Source: Gephyromycinifex aptenodytis
GTDB taxonomy: Bacteria > Actinomycetota > Actinomycetes > Actinomycetales > Dermatophilaceae
Direction of reading: 5' to 3'
Length of the DNA stretch: 64,000 nt
NCBI RefSeq assembly: GCF_012277275.1
Contig: NZ_CP051155.1
Coordinates: 620,001 to 684,000, forward strand
The notes beneath the pieces are model-generated. The model was given only the letters and a program-made list of their open reading frames with translations. It did no database searches and was not told the origin of the DNA. Positions 56,108 to 64,000 of this stretch are shown here, in pieces; position 1 is the stretch's first letter, and each line of letters opens with the position of its first letter. The position numbers and the translations under genes were made by a program.

Positions 56108-57376
56108 CTAAACAAGGAGCTGGCGCACCACCGTATCGGCGAGTAGCCGGCCCCGCACGGTGAGGATCAGACGCTCGCCCGCCTCTGCTGTATTCGCCCC
56201 CCACACCCCGTTCGGCGCTTCCGGGACCACGGTGCACAGCCCGGCACCGACCAGAGAATCGACCTGGGCGCGTCCGTGCGGGCGCAGCAGAACAAGGGGC
56301 AGCCCCTCCGCGAGCCGACTCCGCAACAACACACATTCGTCGTATCGCTCGTCAGGAGAAAGGATTTCCCGGGCCTGCGCCGGGGAGAGGCCGGTGCCGA
56401 GCCGATCTGCGTAGCTCGAGGGATGGCGAACATTCCACCACCGCACCCCACCGACGTGGCTATGCGCACCCGGCCCGAAGCCCCACCAGTGGCCGTCGCG
56501 CCAGTACCCCAGATTGTGCCGACATGTCCCGGCTTGCGAATGTGACCAATTACTCACTTCGTACCAAGAGAAACCTGCCGATTCTAGGCGCGCCGCAGCC
56601 AGCTCGTACTTGTCTGCCTCGTCATCATCCTGCGGCGGCGCAACCTGGCCGCGGCGCACTTGCCCCGCTAATCGGGTGCCCTCTTCGACGACGAGGGCGT
56701 ATGCCGAGATGTGGTCGGGGCCCAGATCGATGGCGGTATCCAGGGAGCGGGCCCAGTCCTGTGTCGTCTCCCCCGGAGTGCCGTAGATGAGGTCGAGACT
56801 GACCACCAGACCGGCCTGCTTCGCTCCTGCCACGGCGCGGGCTACCCCGGCGGGGTCGTGGGTGCGATCCAGGGTCGCCAGCACATGGGTCACCGATGAC
56901 TGCATGCCCAGGCTCACCCGGGTGATGCCTACCTCACGCAGACGCTGCAGCACCGACTCATCAACCGTGTCGGGGTTGGCCTCCGTGGTCACCTCCAGCT
57001 GCGGGGTGAAACCGTAGGCGTTCTCCAACGCTTGCAGCACCTCACCGATGGCCTGCGCGCTCAGCACGGTAGGGGTGCCGCCCCCGAAGAAGACTGTGTC
57101 GATCGGGCGGGCGGGTAGCACCCGCGTCGACATCTCGATCTCAGCGTGCAGGGCGCGCAGGTAGGCACCGACCGGCCCGTCGGTGGCCTGCAGCGACGGG
57201 GTACCCAACTCTGCCGGGGTGTAGGTGTTGAAGTCGCAATAGCCACATCTGCGCCGGCAGAACGGCACGTGAATGTACACCCCGAACGCTCCCCCCCGGG
57301 TGAAGCCGCTCAGCGCACTCATGGGCAGCGCGCCGTCGGCGGGGGCGACGTCTGCCTGTGGGGGTGGAGTCGGCAT
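56108..57376 (-). CDS. hemW: Radical SAM heme chaperone HemW
   Basis: This HemN-like radical SAM protein of 422 residues inserts heme into target enzymes rather than oxidising coproporphyrinogen. The cluster motif CRRRCGYC follows YIHVPF, and downstream GGGTPT, TTEANPDTV and SLGMQS are family-standard. A C-terminal HemN-type domain is intact. ATG 57376 gives about 30 residues before the motif, longer than in E. coli. Confidence 0.92.
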   Translation of the reverse strand: MPTPPPQADVAPADGALPMSALSGFTRGGAFGVYIHVPFCRRRCGYCDFNTYTPAELGTPSLQATDGPVGAYLRALHAEIEMSTRVLPARPIDTVFFGGGTPTVLSAQAIGEVLQALENAYGFTPQLEVTTEANPDTVDESVLQRLREVGITRVSLGMQSSVTHVLATLDRTHDPAGVARAVAGAKQAGLVVSLDLIYGTPGETTQDWARSLDTAIDLGPDHISAYALVVEEGTRLAGQVRRGQVAPPQDDDEADKYELAAARLESAGFSWYEVSNWSHSQAGTCRHNLGYWRDGHWWGFGPGAHSHVGGVRWWNVRHPSSYADRLGTGLSPAQAREILSPDERYDECVLLRSRLAEGLPLVLLRPHGRAQVDSLVGAGLCTVVPEAPNGVWGANTAEAGERLILTVRGRLLADTVVRQLLV

Positions 57377-58302
57377 CTGGGCATCCTCTCACCCCAGGCA
57401 GACCCGGCGACCACCGCGCCATGCCCCGCCCACCCCCTACGCCGCCCTAACCCGAAGGCACCGACGCGCCCCAACTGTGCGGAAACCGCGCCCGACTCTC
57501 GCCGAAGCTGGGACTGTCGCTGAGGTGAGGTCAGACGATTGGTATTAGGAGATCCCACGAGGCGATGACGTAACGTTCATTCTCGGAGTGCCCCCAATAA
57601 AGGCATTACTACGCATGCAGAAACGGGATATGGAATCTCACCCGCCGCGATTTACCCGATCCTTAGTAGGAGCGAATCGGCTTTAGTCCCAACCATCCCC
57701 ACTTTTCGCACTCGCTGCTAGTGAAGGTAATCGGACCGTAGGAATCAGTCCGCAGTATTGCGTCTGCAGAATGATTGTGGGGGCAGACTGGCACCTGGCC
57801 GGAATACTGCACGTCCCGGAGAATCTGGGAGGACATCTCGTTCAGGGAATCGCGGTGTTCCGCCGCCAGGACGAAAAGAGAACTAAGACCCCTGAGATCC
57901 CTCATGGCCACACACCCAGCAAGCCGTTACCTGCTCATCCAGTTGCGCTCAAGGCGGTGTCGACCTCGACGACCACCGTTGATGCGATGTTCTGAGCGTG
58001 TTCCGGGCCGATTTCACAGAGCTCCGAGCACGGTTTCTCAGCGAGGGTCCGCCACGGCCAGGGGTCCGCGAACCGCGTGGCGCCCGCGCACCGGTTGCGC
58101 CCGGCATGACAGTCGTCCAGACTGCTGCTATCGAGAGCGGTGACGGAAGATGTTCACTCCCAACACCTCTCGCGCGGGGGAAGCCAGCAGGTCTACAGCA
58201 CAGATGAGCGACCCCCACCGGGCGATCTGTCCGGCGTTGAAGTGTCGCCCTCCCGACGCTTCAACGTCGGGCCGATCGCCCGAGCCGCGTCTAGGTCCAC
58301 TT
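57377..58302. other. Gene-poor patch of unusual composition between hemW and trmB
   Basis: Much of 57,530-57,960 has clearly more A/T than the neighbours and no frame with strong G/C preference at codon third positions. The only candidate coding sequence is the 82-codon frame at 57663. The rest, including 57,960-58,300, shows no gene I can support. It may be a remnant of an accessory insertion. Confidence 0.5.
57663..57911 (-). CDS. Doubtful short hypothetical protein
   Basis: The 82-codon frame starts at GTG 57911. The product is soluble, with two cysteines (VPVCPHNH and SSECEKWG) and the tail GWLGLKPIRSY. That pattern recalls a minor-pilin C-terminal end, but no signal sequence or hydrophobic helix is present. 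Codons often end in A or T, unlike all neighbours. It may be a transferred fragment, a truncated pseudogene or chance. I do not recognise a family. Confidence 0.25.
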   Translation of the reverse strand: MAMRDLRGLSSLFVLAAEHRDSLNEMSSQILRDVQYSGQVPVCPHNHSADAILRTDSYGPITFTSSECEKWGWLGLKPIRSY

Positions 58303-59040
58303 CTAAGCACTAACCCGTCGCTGGTACTCCAGGTCGCGAATGGCCCGCCCCGCCTCGAGACCTTTACGTTCGAAACGGGTCAGTGGACGCTGTTCGAAAC
58401 GAGGAGCCCACCCGTCGTGGCACGCGGACAACAGCGGCTCTGCGTCGCAGACCTCGCGCATCACGTCGGCGTAGTCCTGCCAGTCCGTGGCCAGGCGTAA
58501 TGCCCCACCCGGTTCCAACACCCGCGCCGCGGCTGCGGCGAATGACCCGTCTATCAAGCGCCGCTTGTGGTGGCGGGCTTTGGGCCACGGATCAGGGAAG
58601 AAGACCCGCAGTTCGCTGACCGAGTGCGGCTCCAGGCCATCATCAACGAGCGCGCGAGCATCCGCCTGGATCACCCGCAGGTTATTCACGTGGTGGCGCT
58701 GGGCGAGAACGATGGTGCGAGCGATGCCTGGGCGGTACACCTCCACCGCGAGGTGGTCGCGCTCCGGCTGAGCCAGCGCCGCGGCGATGATCGCGTCCCC
58801 GGTGCCGGAACCGATCTCCACCACCAGCGGCGCACGGCGCCCGAACACTGCTTCCGCCTCGAACCGCCACGTCGGGTCCACCGACGTGGAACGTGTCAGG
58901 CGCGCCGGTTCGACGACGAACCGGGAGTGGTGTTCATCCCAGGCCTGCTGGTACCGGTGCGAGAGCCGCCCATCGCGTCGGGCAAAGGACATCACGTCCC
59001 GGCGCAGCGGCTGCTGTTCGCCCGGCAGTGGTTGGGGCAC
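58303..59040 (-). CDS. trmB: tRNA (guanine46-N7)-methyltransferase
   Basis: TrmB forms m7G46 in tRNA using S-adenosylmethionine. The 245-residue protein has the cofactor motif LVVEIGSGTGDAII, the family FFPDPWPKARHHKRRL segment and a C-terminal TRFERKGLEAGRAI. GTG 59040 lies 2 nt after the lepA stop, so the two genes are coupled. Confidence 0.94.
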   Translation of the reverse strand: MPQPLPGEQQPLRRDVMSFARRDGRLSHRYQQAWDEHHSRFVVEPARLTRSTSVDPTWRFEAEAVFGRRAPLVVEIGSGTGDAIIAAALAQPERDHLAVEVYRPGIARTIVLAQRHHVNNLRVIQADARALVDDGLEPHSVSELRVFFPDPWPKARHHKRRLIDGSFAAAAARVLEPGGALRLATDWQDYADVMREVCDAEPLLSACHDGWAPRFEQRPLTRFERKGLEAGRAIRDLEYQRRVSA

Positions 59041-59042
59041 GC

Positions 59043-60911
59043 CTACTTCTTTGCTTTGTCGCCGGCGTCGTTGGACAGTGCCGCGATGAAGGCTTCTTGG
59101 GGGACCTCTACCCGGCCCACCATCTTCATCCGCTTCTTGCCTTCCTTCTGCTTCTCCAGCAGCTTGCGCTTACGGCTGATGTCACCGCCGTAGCACTTGG
59201 CCAGGACGTCCTTGCGGATCGCGCGAATTGTTTCCCGGGCGATGACCCGGCTGCCGATCGCGGCTTGGATCGGGACTTCGAACTGTTGACGCGGGATGAG
59301 GGTGCGCAGCTTCTCTGCCATCCGCACCCCGTAGGCATAGGCCTTCTCCTTGTGCACGATGGAGCTGAACGCGTCCACTTGTTCGCCCTGCAGCAGGATG
59401 TCGACTTTGACCAGGTCGGCGATCTGGTCGCCGTCGGGTTCGTAGTCGAGGCTGGCGTAGCCGCGGGTGCGGCTTTTGAGTTGGTCGAAGAAGTCGAAGA
59501 CGATCTCCGCCAAGGGCAGCGTGTACCGCATCTCGACGCGGTCCTCAGACAGGTAATCCATCCCCCGCAAGGTGCCGCGTCGCTGCTGACACAGCTCCAT
59601 GATGGCGCCGATGTACTCGCTGGGAGCCAGCACCGTCGCGCGGACCACGGGCTCGCGAATCTCGCCGATCTTGCCGTCCGGGAACTCGCTGGGGTTGGTC
59701 ACATCCACGTGAGTGCCGTCATCCAAGGTGACGTCGTACTCCACGTTGGGCAGGGTCGAAATGAGGTCGAGGTCGAACTCGCGCTCCAGACGTTCCCGCA
59801 CGATCTCCAGGTGGAGCATGCCCAGGAAGCCCACCCGGAACCCGAACCCGAGCGCCGCAGACGTCTCGGGCTCGTACACCAGCGCAGCGTCGTTGAGTTT
59901 GAGTCGGTCCAGGGCGTCGCGCAGCACCGGGTAGTCGGTGCCGTCGATCGGGTACAACCCGGAGAAGACCATCGGTTTGGGGTCACGGTAGCCCCCCAGT
60001 GCCTGGCTGGCCGGTTTGGCCATGTTGGTGATGGTGTCACCGACCCGGGACTGGCGCACGTCCTTCACCCCGGTGATCAGGTAGCCGACCTCGCCGACCC
60101 CCAATCCGTTGCAGGGCACGGGCTCTGGTGAGCTGACGCCGATCTCGAGGAGCTCGTGAGTCGCCTTCGTGCTCATCATTGCGATTCGTTCGCGCGGATT
60201 GAGGTTCCCGTCGATCACCCGCACGTACGTAACGACGCCGCGATAGGTGTCGTAGACCGAGTCGAAGATCATCGCCCGGGCCGGGGCATCGGGGTCACCG
60301 ACCGGCGGTGGCACGCGGCGGACGATCTCATCCAGCAGCGCCTCGACGCCTTCCCCGGTCTTACCCGAGACCAGGTGCACCTCTTCGGGCTCGCACCCGA
60401 TCAGCCGAGACAGCTCAGCCGCGTACTTGTCCGGCTGCGCCGCCGGCAGGTCGATCTTGTTCAGTACCGGGATGATCGCAAGGTCGTTCTCCATCGCCAG
60501 GTAGAGGTTGGCCAATGTCTGGGCCTCGATGCCCTGCGCGGCGTCGACAAGCAGCACCGCTCCCTCGCAGGCCGCCAAGGACCGCGAAACCTCATAGGTG
60601 AAGTCGACGTGCCCGGGAGTGTCGATCATGTTGAGGCAGTAGGTGGTGTCCTGGGTGTCTCCCGGCGCGCTCGCTGCCCACGGCATACGGACGGCCTGGC
60701 TCTTGATCGTGATGCCGCGCTCGCGCTCGATGTCCATCCGGTCCAGGTACTGGGCACGCATATCCCGTGCCTGCACGATTCCGGTGATCCCGAGCATCCG
60801 ATCCGCCAACGTTGATTTGCCGTGATCGATGTGCGCGATGATGCAGAAGTTCCGGAGGAGCTCCGGCGGCGTCGCGTGAGGTGGCAACGCGTTACGGGCC
60901 TGCGGTGACAC
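59043..60911 (-). CDS. lepA: Elongation factor 4 (LepA)
   Basis: LepA is a ribosomal GTPase that aids initiation and back-translocation. The 622-residue protein has the G1 loop [20 protein letters not shown] and NKIDLP, and ends with the basic LepA-specific C-terminal domain ([20 protein letters not shown]). GTG 60911 has AGAGG about 9 nt upstream. The trmB gene follows by 2 nt. Confidence 0.96.
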   Translation of the reverse strand: MSPQARNALPPHATPPELLRNFCIIAHIDHGKSTLADRMLGITGIVQARDMRAQYLDRMDIERERGITIKSQAVRMPWAASAPGDTQDTTYCLNMIDTPGHVDFTYEVSRSLAACEGAVLLVDAAQGIEAQTLANLYLAMENDLAIIPVLNKIDLPAAQPDKYAAELSRLIGCEPEEVHLVSGKTGEGVEALLDEIVRRVPPPVGDPDAPARAMIFDSVYDTYRGVVTYVRVIDGNLNPRERIAMMSTKATHELLEIGVSSPEPVPCNGLGVGEVGYLITGVKDVRQSRVGDTITNMAKPASQALGGYRDPKPMVFSGLYPIDGTDYPVLRDALDRLKLNDAALVYEPETSAALGFGFRVGFLGMLHLEIVRERLEREFDLDLISTLPNVEYDVTLDDGTHVDVTNPSEFPDGKIGEIREPVVRATVLAPSEYIGAIMELCQQRRGTLRGMDYLSEDRVEMRYTLPLAEIVFDFFDQLKSRTRGYASLDYEPDGDQIADLVKVDILLQGEQVDAFSSIVHKEKAYAYGVRMAEKLRTLIPRQQFEVPIQAAIGSRVIARETIRAIRKDVLAKCYGGDISRKRKLLEKQKEGKKRMKMVGRVEVPQEAFIAALSNDAGDKAKK

Positions 60912-61033
60912 GGGTCAAGACCTCTGCTTCGTCGGGGGCATCGGCACCGGTGGGCCATGTGGCCCTCCCCGGCAGATGGCCATCATCCCACGCCGAACAC
61001 GCCGGTTGCGCATCACAGGGTAGACGTGGCCGG

Positions 61034-61039
61034 TAGCGT
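61034..61039 (+). promoter_or_regulatory. -10 hexamer of leaderless PemK-like gene
   Basis: TAGCGT ends 7 nt before GTG 61047, with no Shine-Dalgarno. It decides the start against GTG 61026 and 61038. Confidence 0.45.
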
Positions 61040-61046
61040 GAAGCAC

Positions 61047-61604
61047 GTGCGTACCCGACAAGCCCTCCGGTTCCTAGCCAACGCTGCCCAATCGCTGGTT
61101 CGGGCACTGCCAGACCCCAAGACCCTCCAGCCACCTTCCGCGCCTTCCCAGCGGGTGCGTATCCCTGGCGTCGGTGCGCCAGGGAGCAAACCCAGCACGG
61201 ACTACCCCGGTGACTTCACTGGCACCCCGACCATCGACTACACCCCCTCCTCCGATGGCTGCCCCGACCCGGGTGAGGTCGTCTGGGCCTGGGTGACCTA
61301 TGAGGAAGACCCCGATCGCGGCAAGGACCGCCCGGTGCTGCTCATCGGTCGCGACGGCCCGTGGCTGCTCGGTCTGCCGCTGACCAGCAAGGACCATGAC
61401 CTGGACGCCGCCCAAGAAGCCAGCCAAGGCCGCTATTGGGCCGATATCGGCACCGGTTCGTGGGACTCCCAAGGCCGCCCGAGCGAGGCTCGCCTCGACC
61501 GGATCGTGCGAGTAGCCCCCGCGACTGTTCGTCGAGAGGGCGCTACCGTGCCTCGTGACGTCTTCGAGCGGGTCGTCAAGCAGGTACACCAGATCCGCGG
61601 CTGA
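61047..61604 (+). CDS. PemK/MazF-like protein
   Basis: The 185-residue protein has the MazF/PemK beta-barrel signature GEVVWAWVTYEEDP and GKDRPVLLIGRDG, followed by WLLGLPLTSKDHD. About 70 residues of polar N-terminal sequence precede the fold, unlike classical toxins. No antitoxin gene is adjacent, and the gene is divergent from lepA and convergent with the sigma factor gene. It could be a solitary housekeeping relative rather than an active toxin. GTG 61047 is chosen from the -10 spacing. A perfect terminator follows. Confidence 0.72.
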   Translation: MRTRQALRFLANAAQSLVRALPDPKTLQPPSAPSQRVRIPGVGAPGSKPSTDYPGDFTGTPTIDYTPSSDGCPDPGEVVWAWVTYEEDPDRGKDRPVLLIGRDGPWLLGLPLTSKDHDLDAAQEASQGRYWADIGTGSWDSQGRPSEARLDRIVRVAPATVRREGATVPRDVFERVVKQVHQIRG

Positions 61605-61619
61605 GCGCTGAACAGCCGA

Positions 61620-61653
61620 ACGGCCCGCCGACGCATGAGCGTCGGCGGGCCGT
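61620..61653. terminator. Bidirectional terminator between PemK-like gene and sigma factor gene
   Basis: A 15-bp perfect stem has a 4-nt loop (61620-61634 with 61639-61653). Confidence 0.9.
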
Positions 61654-61667
61654 TGTCGATTCTGAGA

Positions 61668-63332
<1,665 letters not shown>

Positions 63333-63457
63333 CGACACCTTTCATCATGATCGTGCGGTTCGTGGGGTGGTCGCCTGCGGTTTACCGCCCGTGGGGCGGC
63401 GCGCCTGGCCGCGCTAGATAGCTTTGCGCGGGTCGACCAAGAGTCACTCGAACGTCC

Positions 63458-63486
63458 ATTATAATTCTTTACGCCCAAGACGTCGC
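63458..63486 (-). promoter_or_regulatory. Promoter of the sigma factor gene
   Basis: On the minus strand TATAAT occurs at 63463-63458 and GCGACG at 63486-63481, separated by 17 bp. The perfect -10 stands out in this GC-rich sequence. The predicted leader is about 120 nt. Confidence 0.6.
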
Positions 63487-63575
63487 ATTGGGTCGCATCG
63501 TCGCAGGTCACAGCGTTTCGGGTAGTCACTGTGCGAGCGCAGGTGTACCGCAGGCGGCGACTGCCGCGTTCGAAC

Positions 63576-63992
63576 TCACACCGAACGGGATACCGGTGCA
63601 GCCTTCACTGCGATCACGGGGCAACCCGCTTCGAGCAGAATCCGTTGCGCGTTGGAGCCCAGGAACAACTTGCCGATCGGAGTGCGGCGTCGCAGACCAA
63701 TGACGATGCATTCGGCGTCCAGTTCCTCAGCCACCTCGATGAGATCCTCAGCAGGTTCGTTGCCATGTGCCAGGACGCGCTCTTCATGACTGATCCCGGC
63801 TTGGTCCAGAACCCGTCGGATCTGCTCCAGGGACTCCTCGAACTTGCGAGTCTCGTCGCGAGCCGGGTTCCGCTCCACCTTGGCGGAGTTGACCACCACA
63901 AGCCTGGTGTTGCGGCGGGTGCACTCGCGCGCGGCATGCTCCAGGGCCGCACGCCCTTCCCTGGTTGGTACGTAGCCCACAACGACGGCCAC
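63576..63992 (-). CDS. Universal stress protein (UspA family)
   Basis: This 138-residue single-domain USP has the start VVVGYVPTREGRAALE and the nucleotide-binding pattern around GLRRRTPIGKLFLGSNAQ near the C-terminus. Members respond to starvation or oxidative stress, but the ligand cannot be told. GTG 63992 fits the family N-terminus, although the upstream end lies only 8 nt inside the window, so an earlier start cannot be excluded. Confidence 0.85.
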   Translation of the reverse strand: MAVVVGYVPTREGRAALEHAARECTRRNTRLVVVNSAKVERNPARDETRKFEESLEQIRRVLDQAGISHEERVLAHGNEPAEDLIEVAEELDAECIVIGLRRRTPIGKLFLGSNAQRILLEAGCPVIAVKAAPVSRSV

Positions 63993-64000
63993 AGCTGCGC

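Overview
The window is a 64 kb stretch of a high-GC actinobacterial chromosome. Coding frames are marked by strong G/C preference at third positions, GTG starts are common, tRNA genes lack an encoded CCA, and gene order follows the deep actinobacterial backbone known from Mycobacterium tuberculosis. That backbone includes RNase H/phosphatase–Zn ribbon–Nif3, ahpE–DUF3052, aceE–PucR regulator–fabD–acpP–fabF, dnaG–dgt, uppS–recO, era–CBS protein–ybeY–phoH, rsmE–dnaJ–hrcA, and hemW/lepA. The long-type argG, the fabD-fabH-acpP-fabF operon and DUF3145 suggest a member of the Micrococcales, perhaps Dermatophilaceae or Intrasporangiaceae. The family-level guess is inference only.

Layout: 0–9 kb holds housekeeping and nucleic-acid genes (RNB ribonuclease, RNase H/phosphatase, Nif3, tRNA-Val), redox genes (AhpE-type peroxiredoxin) and fdhD. 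9–20 kb is central carbon and lipid metabolism: aceE, then a PucR-type regulator and fabDHFacpP. A HigBA toxin–antitoxin pair and a glycerophosphodiester phosphodiesterase sit between aceE and the regulator. 20–31 kb is the accessory part: a small unknown protein, a secreted zinc-peptidase-like protein, a reduced type VII secretion locus (an EccB-like anchor stub, EccD and a three-ATPase EccC, with no WXG100 gene), a secreted GH26-like glycosidase with a probable 3' frameshift, a frameshifted alpha/beta hydrolase, and a solitary DNA methyltransferase. 31–45 kb returns to the core: tRNA-Met, tRNA-Asn, dnaG, dgt, rhodanese, dusB, argG, uppS, recO, LmeA-like protein, AlkB-like dioxygenase and leuA. 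45–53 kb is the era–CBS–ybeY–phoH–rsmE–dnaJ–hrcA series, all on the minus strand. 53–64 kb has an acyltransferase, a glycosyltransferase, hemW, a 0.9 kb gene-poor patch of unusual composition, trmB, lepA, a PemK-like gene, the primary sigma factor and a universal stress protein.

Regulatory sequence is visible in several places. There is a triple ArgR-type half-site array at argG and a Leu-codon leader peptide with an overlapping hairpin before leuA. A degenerate CIRCE lies between hrcA and a DUF3097 gene, and paired inverted repeats lie before higBA. A LexA-like palindrome sits upstream of the RNB gene, strong hairpins flank acpP, and a consensus TATAAT lies before the sigma-factor gene. At least nine genes have a TANNNT hexamer exactly 6–7 nt before the start codon and no Shine-Dalgarno, so leaderless transcription looks widespread. 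The most unusual items are the stripped-down EccB/C/D locus with decaying neighbours, the tRNA-Val that abuts a GTG start, and the leuA leader.
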